64,000 nt of DNA from Massilia sp. erpn. Lineage in GTDB: Bacteria > Pseudomonadota > Gammaproteobacteria > Burkholderiales > Burkholderiaceae_D. Below are positions 33,710 through 43,007 of the stretch, in pieces. The position numbers and the translations under genes were made by a program. The notes beneath the pieces are model-generated. The model saw nothing but the letters and a program-made list of their open reading frames with translations, was not told where the DNA came from and made no database searches. Location of the stretch: positions 4,154,001 through 4,218,000 of the forward strand of contig NZ_CP053748.1 in assembly GCF_024400215.1 (NCBI RefSeq). The letters run 5' to 3'. Numbering within the stretch: the first letter of the stretch is position 1; every line of letters begins with the position of its first letter.

Positions 33710-35344
33710 CTAGCGGTAGCGCGCTTCGGCCAGGTCCAGCTCGCGCACCAGTTTGCGCGACAGCTCGTCGGACAGGCGGTCGTGCCGCGCCAGGTTGAAG
33801 ATGGCGCGCCGCTCGGCCTGCAAGGCCGCCAGGCGCAACGCGCGCTCGGCCTGGTCGCGCTTGCGGAATTTGACCGCGTCGTCGCCCAGCGATGTGCCGA
33901 CATTCAGGCGATGCTGGTAGAGGGCGATCACACGCGCCGCCGCCTGTGGATAGACTTCCGGATCGGCGCTGAGCGGCATCAGTTCCACCTGGGCCGCCTC
34001 GATGGCGACGATGGCGGCGGCCGCAGCTTCGCGCCGTGCCAGGTCTTCCTGTTGCTGCTCGGCCGGTTCGCGCGGGAACTGCATGCCGGCCAGCAGGCGC
34101 GGCAAGCCGATGCTGGCCGCCAGCAGGGAAATCAGGATTACTGCGCTGGCCAGGAAGATGGTCAGATCGCGTGCCGGGAAGGGCGAGCCGTCGGGCAGCG
34201 TCAAGGGTAGGGTCATCACGCCGGCCAGCGTGATGGCGCCGCGCACGCCGGCCAGCGAGGTGGCCAGCAGCAGACGCCAATGCGGGCGCTGCGCGTGCTC
34301 GCCGCGTTTGCCCTTCTTGTACAGGGTGATGCGCAGCGTGGCCCAGACCCAGATGAAGCGCAGGGCCAGCAGGCCAAGGCTGACGCTGAAGGCATACAGC
34401 ACCAGCCACCAGGGATTCACATGGCCGCTTTGCTCCAGCGAGGCACGCGCGCCGTGCAGGATGTCGGGCAGCTGCTCGCCCAGCAGCACGAACATCACGC
34501 CGTTCAGCGAGAACTGCACCGTGTCCCACACCGCCGAGCGCTGGATGCGGGTCGCCGCCAGCGTGTGGCCGCTCAGCTCCACATAGCTCATGGCGATGCC
34601 GGCCGCCACCGCCGCCAGGATGCCGGAAGCGTGGTAATGCTCGGCCACCATATAGGCGCCGAAAGGAATCAGCAGATTGACCAGAATGGGCGAGCCGTTC
34701 GGTTCGCCGAAATGGCGGGTCAGCCAGCGCTGCACCCAGGTCACGATGACGGTCGCGCCCAGACCGATGGCGACGCCGGCGCCGGCCAGCCAGAGGAAGG
34801 TGATCGAAGCCTGGGCCACGGAAAAGGCGCCCGTCAGCGCTGCCGCCACGGCAAAGCGGAAGCACACCAGACCGCTGGCGTCGTTGAGCAGGGATTCGCC
34901 TTCCAGGATATGCATCAGGCGTTTGGGAATCGGCGCGCGCGAGGCGATCGACGACACGGCCACCGGATCGGTGGGCGAGACGATGGCGGCCAGCGCGAAC
35001 GCCACGGCCAGCGGCATGGCCGGAATCAGCAGATGGATCAGATAGCCCGCGCCCAGCACGGTGAACACCACTAGGCCCAGAGCCAGTTCCAGAATCACCA
35101 CCTTATCGCGCAGCAGCCCGCTTTTCGGGATACGCCAGCCGTCGAGGAAGAGCAGGGGCGGCAGGAAGAGCAGGAAAAAGATTTCAGGGTCAAGCGCGAC
35201 GCCATGGCCGGTAAAAGCGGCAATCAGCGCGCCCAGCGCAATCTGCACTAGCGGCAAAGGCAGCGACACCGGCAGCAGGCGCACCAGGTAGGCGCTGGCA
35301 ATCACGGCCAGCAGCATGGCCAAAACGATTTCGATCGACTCCAT
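33710..35344 (-). CDS. CPA1 family Na+/H+ antiporter
   Basis: A 544-aa monovalent cation:proton antiporter with about twelve TMs and a cytoplasmic C-terminal helical domain of about 140 residues (ARREAAAAAIVAIEAAQVEL ... DELSRKLVRELDLAEARYR). The transport core motifs are AAIVSPTDPVAVSSIAS and HILEGESLLNDASGLV, with the conserved ND. LVQIALGALIA begins the fold. I chose ATG 35344 (MESIEIVLAM), matching relatives; an in-frame ATG 18 nt upstream exists. Role: pH and sodium homeostasis. It is followed after 9 nt by the LytS-type kinase gene on the same strand. Confidence 0.92.
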   Translation of the reverse strand: MESIEIVLAMLLAVIASAYLVRLLPVSLPLPLVQIALGALIAAFTGHGVALDPEIFFLLFLPPLLFLDGWRIPKSGLLRDKVVILELALGLVVFTVLGAGYLIHLLIPAMPLAVAFALAAIVSPTDPVAVSSIASRAPIPKRLMHILEGESLLNDASGLVCFRFAVAAALTGAFSVAQASITFLWLAGAGVAIGLGATVIVTWVQRWLTRHFGEPNGSPILVNLLIPFGAYMVAEHYHASGILAAVAAGIAMSYVELSGHTLAATRIQRSAVWDTVQFSLNGVMFVLLGEQLPDILHGARASLEQSGHVNPWWLVLYAFSVSLGLLALRFIWVWATLRITLYKKGKRGEHAQRPHWRLLLATSLAGVRGAITLAGVMTLPLTLPDGSPFPARDLTIFLASAVILISLLAASIGLPRLLAGMQFPREPAEQQQEDLARREAAAAAIVAIEAAQVELMPLSADPEVYPQAAARVIALYQHRLNVGTSLGDDAVKFRKRDQAERALRLAALQAERRAIFNLARHDRLSDELSRKLVRELDLAEARYR

Positions 35345-35494
35345 TGAACCCTTTATACACATTCCCGCGCAGCGCGGCGGCGAGCCACATTATATAGTCG
35401 ACATCCTTGCTCCTGGTTAACCTGGCCCACGGCCGCTGTCGTGAAAATGGGGCTGGCATTTTGCGAGCCGTTCTGTCATAATCATGCCTCGTTT

Positions 35495-35570
35495 GCGGGA
35501 ATAGCTCAGTTGGTAGAGCGCAACCTTGCCAAGGTTGAGGTCGAGAGTTCGAGACTCTTTTCCCGCTCCA
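35495..35570 (+). tRNA. tRNA-Gly (anticodon GCC)
   Basis: A 76-nt cloverleaf with acceptor GCGGGAA/TTCCCGC, D-arm AGCTCAGTTGGTAGAGC, anticodon stem-loop CAACC-TTGCCAA-GGTTG with GCC at 35528-35530, T-arm with GTTCGAG, and an encoded CCA end. It reads GGC/GGT glycine codons. A strong terminator follows within 10 nt, so it is a single-gene transcript. Confidence 0.97.
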
Positions 35571-35578
35571 GAATTCAG

Positions 35579-35605
35579 AAAAAGGAAGCTTCGGCTTCCT
35601 TTTTT
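35579..35605 (+). terminator. Rho-independent terminator of tRNA-Gly
   Basis: Stem GGAAGC (35584-35589), TTCG tetraloop, GCTTCC (35594-35599), followed by six Ts and preceded by five As that extend the pairing. A textbook intrinsic terminator. Confidence 0.93.
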
Positions 35606-35646
35606 GCATCCCGGTGGCAGGAAACTGGCAATGTTATACTGAAGAC

Positions 35647-36207
35647 ATGCTTCTTTCCTGCGCCAAGCCCGAACTGCACACGCCCCGCCTCCTGCTGCGC
35701 AAATTCGCCGCCAGCGATTTCGACGCCTTCCGCGCTTATCGCTGCCTGCCTGAGGTCTACCGTTTTCTGTACAACGATCCGCCCGAGGGCGAAGCCATGC
35801 GCGCATGCTTTGAGACCGTGCTTGCGGCGCCTTTCGCGGCCGATGGCGACAAGCTGACGCTGGCGGTGTGCCGCCGCGAGGACGGTGCCGTGGCCGGCGA
35901 GGTGCTGCTCAAGCTGGGCAGCACAGCTGCCTTGCAAGGCGAACTGGGCTATTTGTTCCATCCAGCCTTTCATGGGCAGGGGCTGGCGCTGGAGGCGGCG
36001 CGCGCCATGCTCGCATTCGGTTTTTCCGATCTGGGCTTTCACCGCATTTTTGCCCGTCTCGACACCTTGAATACAGGTTCGGCCCGCGTTGCCGAAAAAC
36101 TGGGCATGCAGCGCCAAGCGCATCTGCGCCAGAACAACCGGCATAAGGGCGTGTGGGGCGACGAATTCATCTATGCGCTGCTGCGCAGCGAATGGGATGC
36201 CAGATAA
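35647..36207 (+). CDS. GNAT family N-acetyltransferase (RimJ/RimL-like)
   Basis: A 186-aa acetyl-CoA-dependent acetyltransferase. It starts in the RimJ/RimL style with ELHTPRLLLRKFAASDFDAF. The acetyl-CoA binding motif A is YLFHPAFHGQGLALEAARAM, followed by GFHRIFARLDTLNTGSARVA and EKLGMQRQAHLRQNNRHKG. Such proteins acetylate ribosomal-protein N-termini, antibiotics or small amines; the substrate is not visible. ATG 35647 is preferred; an upstream in-frame start overlaps the tRNA terminator region. Confidence 0.88.
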   Translation: MLLSCAKPELHTPRLLLRKFAASDFDAFRAYRCLPEVYRFLYNDPPEGEAMRACFETVLAAPFAADGDKLTLAVCRREDGAVAGEVLLKLGSTAALQGELGYLFHPAFHGQGLALEAARAMLAFGFSDLGFHRIFARLDTLNTGSARVAEKLGMQRQAHLRQNNRHKGVWGDEFIYALLRSEWDAR

Positions 36208-36393
36208 AAGCTGCGCCTGGTTTTGCTATCGATTTGGCCACACGGGTTGATTTTTCTGCACGCCAACTGTTGTATCTGCCCCCGCAATCCGATTTCACGC
36301 TTGCTCTGACTGGCTGTATCTGCAGGCATGCCGTTATACTGCACTTACAGTTTCGCGCAAGGCGGAACTAGCTATCGAAATTGGAGATGAACA

Positions 36394-37350
36394 ATGAATT
36401 CAGTTCAACAAGAAGTTGACGAACGCAGTAACCTGACTAACTCCAACAAATTCGAGCTGCTGTTATTCCGCCTCGGCGCGGATGAGAACGGCGACCATTC
36501 CGAACTTTACGGAATCAATGTTTTCAAGATCCGCGAGATCGTGGCCATGCCGCAGGTCACGGCGGTGGCCGGCTCGCCCTCCCACACCCTGGGCGTGGTC
36601 AATCTGCGCGGTCAGATCATCACGGTGCTGGATCTGCCGGCCATCGTGGGCGTGAAGCCGAAGACGGGCCTGAACATCATGCTGGTGACGGAGTTCGCGC
36701 GCACCACGCAAGCCTTTGCCGTGGAGTCGGTCGATGAAATCGTGCGCCTGGATTGGAGCCAGGTGCTGAGCGCGGAAAACAGCAATGCCGGCGGCATGGT
36801 CACCAGTATTGCCCGCCTCGATGGCGACGTGAACGCCACCCGCCTGGCCCAGGTGCTGGATGTGGAAACCATCCTGCGCAAGATGGTGCCGACCGAGGGC
36901 AAGGATGTCGATCCCGACACCATCGGTCCGAAGCTGGGCCTGAAGCCGGGCACCTTCATCCTGGCGGCCGACGACTCCGTGGTGGCGCGCAATCTGATCG
37001 AGCGCGGCCTGGAAGCGATGGGCGCGCCTTTCGTGATGACCAAGACCGGCAAGGAAGCCTGGGAAAAGCTGCAGCACATCGCCGACGGCTGCAAGGCCGA
37101 GGGCATTGCGGTCGACGAGCGCGTGGCCCTGGTGCTGACCGACCTGGAAATGCCGGAGATGGATGGCTTCACGCTGACCCGCATGGTGAAGCAGGATCCG
37201 CGCTTCAGCAAGATTCCGGTGGTGATCCATTCCTCGCTGTCCGGCAAGACCAACGAGGACCATGTGAAAGGCGTGGGCGCCGATGCCTACGTCGCCAAGT
37301 TCGTTGCCGAGGATCTGGCCGAAACCATCCGCAAGGTGCTGCACAAGTAA
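36394..37350 (+). CDS. cheV: Chemotaxis coupling/adaptor protein CheV
   Basis: A 318-aa CheW-receiver fusion. Residues about 18-160 are a CheW domain (YGINVFKIREIV, LGVVNLRGQIITVLDLPAIV). Residues about 185-315 are a receiver with FILAADDSVVARNLIERGL, phospho-acceptor in VLTDLEMPEMDGFTLTRMV, HSSLSG and a Lys near VAKFVAEDL. CheV couples receptors to CheA and, when phosphorylated, tunes adaptation. It is a lone chemotaxis gene here. A -10-like TATACT about 60 nt upstream is the only promoter hint. Confidence 0.94.
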   Translation: MNSVQQEVDERSNLTNSNKFELLLFRLGADENGDHSELYGINVFKIREIVAMPQVTAVAGSPSHTLGVVNLRGQIITVLDLPAIVGVKPKTGLNIMLVTEFARTTQAFAVESVDEIVRLDWSQVLSAENSNAGGMVTSIARLDGDVNATRLAQVLDVETILRKMVPTEGKDVDPDTIGPKLGLKPGTFILAADDSVVARNLIERGLEAMGAPFVMTKTGKEAWEKLQHIADGCKAEGIAVDERVALVLTDLEMPEMDGFTLTRMVKQDPRFSKIPVVIHSSLSGKTNEDHVKGVGADAYVAKFVAEDLAETIRKVLHK

Positions 37351-37425
37351 GCCCGCCGCAAGCGCCCGCGGTAACGGAAGTGGGCTATGATCGTCTCTCC
37401 TATTGCGTTTTTTATACCGGAGGAG

Positions 37426-38013
37426 ATGACCGTGGCTGCAAAGAAAATTCTATTACTGACGGGTGATTTTGCCGAGGATTATGAAACCATGGTGCCGTTC
37501 CAGGCACTGCAAGCTGTCGGGCATACCGTGCACGCGGTATGTCCCGGCAAAAAGGCCGGCGACAAGGTCAAGACCGCCATTCACGATTTCGAGGGCGACC
37601 AGACCTACACTGAAAAGCCGGGCCACCAATTCTCCCTGAACGCCAGTTTCGACGAGGCCGAGGCTGCGCGCTATGACGCGCTGGTGCTTACCGGTGGCCG
37701 CGCGCCCGAATATCTGCGCCTGAATCCGCAAGTCATCAGCCTGATCCAGGACTTCGTGCAGGCGGGTAAGCCGGTGGCCGCCATCTGCCACGCCGCCCAG
37801 CTGCTGGTGGCGGCCGATGTGATCCGTGGCCGCAAGATCAGCGCTTACCCGGCTTGCGCCCCGGAGGTGAAGCTGGCCGGCGCCGAGTATGCCGAGATCC
37901 CCGTTGACGGCGCCATTACCGACGGCGTTTTCGTCACCGCTCCCGCCTGGCCCGCCCATCCGCAATGGATCGCGCAGTTCCTGCAAAAACTGGGCACGGA
38001 AATCAAGCTGTGA
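37426..38013 (+). CDS. DJ-1/PfpI family protein
   Basis: A 195-aa protein of the DJ-1/ThiJ/PfpI superfamily, whose members include glyoxalases, protein deglycases and chaperones. [20 protein letters not shown] supplies the conserved Glu; the nucleophile elbow Cys121 is in [24 protein letters not shown] and [13 protein letters not shown] are PfpI-type. Start choice is between ATG 37426, which abuts GGAGGAG, and GTG 37432, 6 nt after it; the GTG may be the true start, shortening the protein by two residues. Cytosolic. Confidence 0.87.
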   Translation: MTVAAKKILLLTGDFAEDYETMVPFQALQAVGHTVHAVCPGKKAGDKVKTAIHDFEGDQTYTEKPGHQFSLNASFDEAEAARYDALVLTGGRAPEYLRLNPQVISLIQDFVQAGKPVAAICHAAQLLVAADVIRGRKISAYPACAPEVKLAGAEYAEIPVDGAITDGVFVTAPAWPAHPQWIAQFLQKLGTEIKL

Positions 38014-38026
38014 TGGCCTGATAGCA

Positions 38027-38054
38027 GATCGCCGCCCGCGTAAGGGCGGTGATC
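38027..38054. terminator. Hairpin between convergent PfpI and PLD genes
   Basis: GATCGCCGCCC (38027-38037) and GGGCGGTGATC (38044-38054) form an 11-bp stem with one mismatch and a 6-nt loop. It sits at the meeting point of two convergent genes and could serve both, although neither side has a clear T-run. Confidence 0.4.
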
Positions 38055-38640
38055 ATGGCCGTCCCGGCCGGGCGACGTAGTCAAGGCCTTTTGCCCAGCG
38101 GTCATCCCAATGATGCTGGAACGATTTTGCCAATTCGGCATTGTCCCAGAAAACAATGACGTTTTCGCTGTTTGCCGTTGCGGCGTCATTGCTGTAGTTG
38201 AAACTTCCATTTTGCACGATACGCTCATCCGAGATAATGTATTTATCATGATGCATGGCGTAGACGGAGACGGCCCTGATTGGAATCCCTGCCTTGGCCA
38301 GGGAGTTTAAGGCGGCGATACTGTTTTTTCTGAGATTGCGCCGGTTGTCGACAATGATTTTTATGTCAACGCCGCGCTTTTGCGCCTTGAGCAGCGCATT
38401 GGTGACCGGCTGTGAATTAAATGAGTAAGCGGCCAGCCGTATTTTTACTGCCGATGCGTTGATTACTTTTAAAACCAAGGCCTCGGCTCCCGCATCGGGA
38501 GAAAAGGCATGCTCGACCGCTGGCGAAATCAGTCCGGCTTGAGCATCCTTTTCGCCACTTTGCGCATCCATGGAGGACGAGGCCTGTGCCAAGGATATGG
38601 CGGCAACAGCGGCAAGCAAGGTAGTGATGATTTTCTTCAC
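38053..38640 (-). CDS. Secreted phospholipase D-like nuclease (Nuc type)
   Basis: A 195-aa exported protein with a Sec signal peptide (MKKIITTLLAAVAAISLAQA). It has a single HKD motif in AMHHDKYIISDERIVQNGSFNYS: His, Lys, Asp and GS-N all present. One HKD per chain and this length match the Nuc endonuclease sub-family, which dimerises to build the active site and degrades DNA non-specifically. Supporting segments are VKIRLAAYSFNSQPVTNALL and DIKIIVDNRRNL. The gene is visibly AT-richer than its neighbours, suggesting horizontal transfer. Periplasmic or secreted. Confidence 0.87.
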   Translation of the reverse strand: MKKIITTLLAAVAAISLAQASSSMDAQSGEKDAQAGLISPAVEHAFSPDAGAEALVLKVINASAVKIRLAAYSFNSQPVTNALLKAQKRGVDIKIIVDNRRNLRKNSIAALNSLAKAGIPIRAVSVYAMHHDKYIISDERIVQNGSFNYSNDAATANSENVIVFWDNAELAKSFQHHWDDRWAKGLDYVARPGRP

Positions 38641-38643
38641 GGA

Positions 38644-39486
38644 TCAGGCTTGCAGATTGCGGGCATGGAAGCGCAGGTGGTCTTCCATGAAGGTGGCGAT
38701 GAAGTAGTAGCCGTGATCATAGCCGGCATGGCGGCGCAGGGTGAGCGGCTGCTTGGCCTGGGCGCAGGCGGCTTCGAAAGCTTCCGGATACAGCTGCTCG
38801 GCGAGGAATTTATCGTCCAGGCCCTGGTCGATCAGGATGCCTTGCGGGAAGGGCGTTTGCATGCCAGACATCAGGGCGCTGGCGTCGTGCTGCTGCCAGA
38901 CGTGTTCATCGCTGCCCAGATAGCCGCTGAAGGCTTTGCGGCCCCAGGGGCAGCGCGCGGGGGCGGCGATCGGCGCGAAGGCGGAAACGGAGCGGAACAC
39001 GTCAGGACGTTTCAGGGCCAGGGTCAGGGCGCCGTGGCCGCCCATCGAGTGGCCGAAGATGCCGAGGCGGGCCGGGTCGAGCGGCAACTCGGCCATGAGC
39101 AGCTCGCGCAGTTCGTGGAGATAGCTTTCCATGCGGTAGTGCCTGGCCCATGGCTCCTGGGTGGCGTCGAGATAGAAACCGGCGCCGACGCCGAAGTCCC
39201 ACGATTCGCTGTCGCCCGGCAGCTTGGCGCCGCGCGGGCTGGTGTCGGGCGCGATCAGGATCAGACCCAGCTCGGCCGCCAGGCGCTGGGCGCCACCTTT
39301 AATCATGAAAGTTTCTTCGGTGCAGGTCAGGCCGGCCAGGTAGAAAAGGGCGGGCAGGCGCGCATCCATGGCTTGCGCCGGAATAAAGACGGAAAAGCGC
39401 ATCGGCAAGCCGATCGTGCGTGCATCGTGCTGATAAAAACGCTGAACGCCGCCGAAACAGGCGTGTTCACTGATAAGCTGGAGCAT
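38644..39486 (-). CDS. fghA: S-formylglutathione hydrolase
   Basis: A 280-aa alpha/beta hydrolase (esterase D family) that hydrolyses S-formylglutathione to glutathione and formate in formaldehyde detoxification. The catalytic serine is in LGIFGHSMGGHGAL; the His is in HAGYDHGYYFIATF. Family features are LFYLAGLTCTEETFMIKGGA, APDTSPRGAKLPGD and LIDQGLDDKFL. ATG 39486 (MLQLISEHACFGG) is the family start; the open frame extends 25 residues upstream. The usual glutathione-dependent formaldehyde dehydrogenase is not adjacent. Confidence 0.95.
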   Translation of the reverse strand: MLQLISEHACFGGVQRFYQHDARTIGLPMRFSVFIPAQAMDARLPALFYLAGLTCTEETFMIKGGAQRLAAELGLILIAPDTSPRGAKLPGDSESWDFGVGAGFYLDATQEPWARHYRMESYLHELRELLMAELPLDPARLGIFGHSMGGHGALTLALKRPDVFRSVSAFAPIAAPARCPWGRKAFSGYLGSDEHVWQQHDASALMSGMQTPFPQGILIDQGLDDKFLAEQLYPEAFEAACAQAKQPLTLRRHAGYDHGYYFIATFMEDHLRFHARNLQA

Positions 39487-39711
39487 GGGTGTCCCTTCGT
39501 TCTGAAGCAGCCATTGTACCTGCCGCCAGGACGCGGCGTGCAGTGCCTCCGCACAGGCCAAACTCAGCGGTGCGCCAGCGTCCCGGGCATTGCAATACAG
39601 TCATTATTGAATTGTGTGCAGCTTGCATCATTGGGGATAATCAATTACATTTGCGCCAATGTAAGTCGCCGATCCTGCCCGGCGCGAAGCAATCAACAAT
39701 AGGAGGAAACC

Positions 39712-40917
39712 ATGCCAGACTTCCTGGTAACGCTGGACTTGCAGGCCATCTCGGCCGAATTAGCCTGGCCCATCGCAATCGCCCTGGCCTGGTTGGCCGG
39801 GGAACTCATCCACCGTTGGACCACCTTGCCGCGCATCAGCGTGTATGGCCTGGTGGGCTTTTTAGCCGCCCAGGCGTTTCCCGAGCTGTTCGCCACCGAG
39901 AGCGGCAGTCCGGTCACTTTCCTGGCCAATGTGGCCTTCGGCCTGATCCTGTTTGAACTGGGCTACCGCGTGAATCTGCGCTGGCTGCGCGTCAATCCCT
40001 GGATCGCGGTCAGCGGCCTGATGGAATCGGCGCTGACCTTTGCCGTCGTGTATCAGCTGGCCCATATGAGCGGCGTGCCGCCGTTGACGGCGCTGCTGCT
40101 CGCTTCGCTCGGCATGTCGACTTCGCCGGCCGGCGTGCTGCGCATCATCAACGAGCAGAAAAGCTCGGGCCAGGTCACGGAGCGCCTGCTGCACCTGGTG
40201 GCGATCAATAGCGTGCTGGCCGTGTTCGTGTTCAAGGTCATTGTCGGCGTCTGGGTCTTCGACACCTCGGGCAGCCTGCCGCAGGCGATCTCGCACAGCC
40301 TGATCGAGCTGGTGGCGTCGGCTGCGCTGGGCGCCATTTTCGGTTTCGTCGTGCCGGCCGTGCTGCGCAAGCTTGGCACGCTGGCGCTGGATGGCACGGT
40401 GGCCTTCGCGCTGGGCGTCATCATGCTGGTGGCGCTGACGCATGCGGCGCAATTGTCGCCGGTGCTGGCGACGCTGACCTTCGGCCTGATGGCGCGCCAC
40501 CGCCGCGTGACCTTCGCCCGCACCGAGCGTAATTTCGGCGCCATCGGTGAACTGCTGACGGTGCTGCTGTTCGTGTTTGCGGTGTCCACGCTGGAGTGGG
40601 AGCGCGTGATGGCGGGCGCCACCTTGGCCCTGGCCTTGCTGACGGCGCGCTTTCTCGCCAAGGCGGCGGTGGTGGCGGCCTTCTCCCACGTGGGCGGCAC
40701 GTCCTGGCGCAAGGGCGCGCTGACTGGCATTGCGCTGTCGCCGATGTCGGTCTTTGTGGTGCTGGTGCTGGAGCAGACCAAGAGCATGGGCATCGTGCTG
40801 GTCGACGAACTGGCAGCGCTGGCGGGCATGACCCTGTTCATGGAGGTGATTGGCCCCATCATCACGCAGCGCGCCCTGATCTGGGCCAATGAAGCTACGA
40901 GCAAGGAGGAACACTGA
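39712..40917 (+). CDS. Cation:proton antiporter (CPA2-like, no RCK domain)
   Basis: A 401-aa membrane protein with about eleven TMs of the Na+/H+ exchanger fold: [71 protein letters not shown] and [20 protein letters not shown]. No TrkA_N or other cytoplasmic regulatory domain is attached. AGGAGGAAACC precedes the ATG. The stop overlaps the start of the YbdK-type ligase by one base (TGATG), so the pair is tightly coupled, unusual for an antiporter and a ligase. Confidence 0.87.
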   Translation: MPDFLVTLDLQAISAELAWPIAIALAWLAGELIHRWTTLPRISVYGLVGFLAAQAFPELFATESGSPVTFLANVAFGLILFELGYRVNLRWLRVNPWIAVSGLMESALTFAVVYQLAHMSGVPPLTALLLASLGMSTSPAGVLRIINEQKSSGQVTERLLHLVAINSVLAVFVFKVIVGVWVFDTSGSLPQAISHSLIELVASAALGAIFGFVVPAVLRKLGTLALDGTVAFALGVIMLVALTHAAQLSPVLATLTFGLMARHRRVTFARTERNFGAIGELLTVLLFVFAVSTLEWERVMAGATLALALLTARFLAKAAVVAAFSHVGGTSWRKGALTGIALSPMSVFVVLVLEQTKSMGIVLVDELAALAGMTLFMEVIGPIITQRALIWANEATSKEEH

Positions 40918-42032
40918 TGGCGCTCGAACCATTCAAAGCATCCGCCCCCCTGACCATGGGGGTGGAGCTGGAGCTGCAACTGGTCAGTTTTTCCGACTTC
41001 GACCTGACGGCCTCCAGCCCCGACTTGCTGCATCTCTTGAGCCGCAAGCCTTTCCCCGGCAATGTGACGCCGGAGATCACCGAGAGCATGATCGAGATTA
41101 ACTCGGACGTGCATACCCGCCATGCCGAACTGCTGGCGCAGTTGCAGCTGATCCGCGATACGCTGGTGACGGCGGGCGAAACGCTGAACATCGGCATTTG
41201 CGGCGGCGGCACCCATCCCTTCCAGAAGTGGTCGGAGCGGCGCATCTTCGCCAAGCCGCGCTTCAAGGAAGTGTCGGCCTTGTATGGCTATCTGGCCAAG
41301 CAGTTCACGATCTTCGGCCAGCACGTGCACATCGGCTGCGCTTCGGGTGACGATGCGCTCTACCTGCTGCATGCGCTGAGCCGCTACGTGCCGCACTTTA
41401 TCGCGCTGTCGGCATCCTCGCCTTTCGTGCAGGGCGGCGATACGCTGTTCAATTCGGCCCGCCTGAATTCGGTGTTCGCCTTCCCCATGAGCGGCCGCGC
41501 GCCCTTCGTCCTGAGCTGGGACGAGTTCGAGCACAGCTTCTTCTCGAAGATGGAGCACACTGGCGTCATCAAGAGCATGAAGGACTTTTACTGGGACATC
41601 CGCCCCAAGCCGGAATTCGGCACCATCGAGCTGCGCGTGTGCGATACGCCGCTGACGGTGGAGCGGGCAGCGGCGCTGGCCTGCTATCTGCAGGCGCTGT
41701 GCGCTTATCTGCTGGAGCGCAAGGAAGCGCCGCCGGCGGAAGACGATTACCTGGTCTATAACTACAACCGCTTCCAGGCTTGCCGTTTCGGCCTCGATGG
41801 CACCGTCGTGCATCCGAAAACGTATGAGAGCCTGTCGCTGCGCGAGGATATCCTGACCACCTTGCGCCGCATGGACCCGTATGCCGAGAAGCTGGGCGGC
41901 CTGCCGGCGCTGAACCATCTGATGCAGGTCACGCATATGGGCAGCGACGCCCAGTATCTGCGCGACCAGTTCAGCGCCAGCGGCAGCGTGGAAGGCGTAG
42001 TGGATGCAGCGGTGGCGCGCTTCAGAGGGTAA
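40917..42032 (+). CDS. YbdK-type carboxylate-amine ligase (GCS2 family)
   Basis: A 371-aa ATP-dependent ligase of the glutamate-cysteine ligase 2 family, which joins a carboxylate and an amine through an acyl-phosphate. N-terminal [11 protein letters not shown] and [16 protein letters not shown] carry the metal-binding Glu residues; [17 protein letters not shown] and [16 protein letters not shown] follow; [20 protein letters not shown] is a family hallmark. E. coli YbdK has weak gamma-glutamylcysteine synthetase activity; the natural product of this branch is unknown. Translationally coupled to the antiporter and convergent with a C26-type gamma-glutamyl hydrolase one base away. Confidence 0.9.
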   Translation: MALEPFKASAPLTMGVELELQLVSFSDFDLTASSPDLLHLLSRKPFPGNVTPEITESMIEINSDVHTRHAELLAQLQLIRDTLVTAGETLNIGICGGGTHPFQKWSERRIFAKPRFKEVSALYGYLAKQFTIFGQHVHIGCASGDDALYLLHALSRYVPHFIALSASSPFVQGGDTLFNSARLNSVFAFPMSGRAPFVLSWDEFEHSFFSKMEHTGVIKSMKDFYWDIRPKPEFGTIELRVCDTPLTVERAAALACYLQALCAYLLERKEAPPAEDDYLVYNYNRFQACRFGLDGTVVHPKTYESLSLREDILTTLRRMDPYAEKLGGLPALNHLMQVTHMGSDAQYLRDQFSASGSVEGVVDAAVARFRG

Positions 42033-43007
42033 TCAGAAGCGCGTCTCGCGCGCCACGCGCAGGAAGTTGTCGAGGATGGCGGTGCAGTCCAGCAGCTCCT
42101 GCCCGCCGGCGCGGTGGAATTCGGGATGCCATTGCAGGCCCATGACGAAGGGCGCCTTGCGGTAGCGGATCGCTTCGATCATGCCGTCGGGATGGGACAG
42201 CGCCTCCACCGCCATATCGCGTCCCAGCGTCTTCACCGCCTGGTGGTGGATGGAGTTCACCAGCCCGCGCTCCTGTCCCCGGAACATCTGCGCCAGCGAA
42301 GAGCCTTCGGGGAAGGTGATTTCATGGCGGTGGCGGTCGTAGTCGTCGTGTACATGGGCCAGGGCGGCCGGCACGTCGGTGGCGATGTCCTGGTACAGGC
42401 TGCCGCCAAAGGCCACGTTCAATAATTGGCAGCCGCGGCAGATGCCCAGCACCGGCTTGCCCGCCTCCACGAATTCATGCAGCAGTTCCAGCTCGTACAT
42501 ATCGCGCGCGCGGTCGCCGCTCCATTCGGGCCGGGTCGGCGCTTCGGCATAGCTTTGCGGCGAAACGTCGGCGCCGCCCTGCAGCACCAGGCCATCCAGG
42601 TGGCGCGCATAGTCGCGCAGGCGGATATTGCTGGGGTGGAGCAGGCCGTCGGTATTCACGGTCGGGATCATGAACACCAGCACGTCGCGCGACATCACCC
42701 ACTGCGCAATCGACTCTTCCAGGTATTGCAGGTTCTTGCTGCGCAGGCCTTTGGCGCCCGCCTCAGGATGGAAGATGCGCGCTGAGATGCCGATGCGCAG
42801 CGGGCGTTGCATGACGTGGCGGGTGGCGGCGGCTGCGATGCGGCGGTAGCGCGCCATGATGACGCGGCCCCATAGCGTGAACACGGTGTCGCCGGGATCG
42901 AGATAGCGCGGGGCATCGTCCTTGCGGCGCTGGCGCTGCTGGTCATCACCGCGCCGGTCATTGGCGCGGCGCTCGTGTTTTCTGCTGTCGCTATCGTCTG
43001 TGCTCAT
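42033..43007 (-). CDS. Peptidase C26 / gamma-glutamyl-type glutamine amidotransferase
   Basis: A 324-aa protein. The first about 65 residues are a charged low-complexity extension (SDSRKHERRANDRRGDDQQR...), followed by a class-I glutamine-amidotransferase-like domain of the PuuD/C26 type. The nucleophile Cys is in GKPVLGICRGCQLLNVAFGG; the His-Glu pair is in FVMGLQWHPEFH. GLVLQGGADVSPQSY matches the gamma-glutamyl-GABA hydrolase family. Expected to cleave gamma-glutamyl amides. It overlaps the MarR gene by 4 nt and is convergent with the ligase, suggesting opposing make-and-break roles (inference). Confidence 0.87.
   Translation of the reverse strand: MSTDDSDSRKHERRANDRRGDDQQRQRRKDDAPRYLDPGDTVFTLWGRVIMARYRRIAAAATRHVMQRPLRIGISARIFHPEAGAKGLRSKNLQYLEESIAQWVMSRDVLVFMIPTVNTDGLLHPSNIRLRDYARHLDGLVLQGGADVSPQSYAEAPTRPEWSGDRARDMYELELLHEFVEAGKPVLGICRGCQLLNVAFGGSLYQDIATDVPAALAHVHDDYDRHRHEITFPEGSSLAQMFRGQERGLVNSIHHQAVKTLGRDMAVEALSHPDGMIEAIRYRKAPFVMGLQWHPEFHRAGGQELLDCTAILDNFLRVARETRF

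Noticed and set aside
35579..35605. tRNA-adjacent site of an integrative element
   Set aside because: No repeat of the tRNA 3' end and no integrase downstream; the next gene is an ordinary acetyltransferase.
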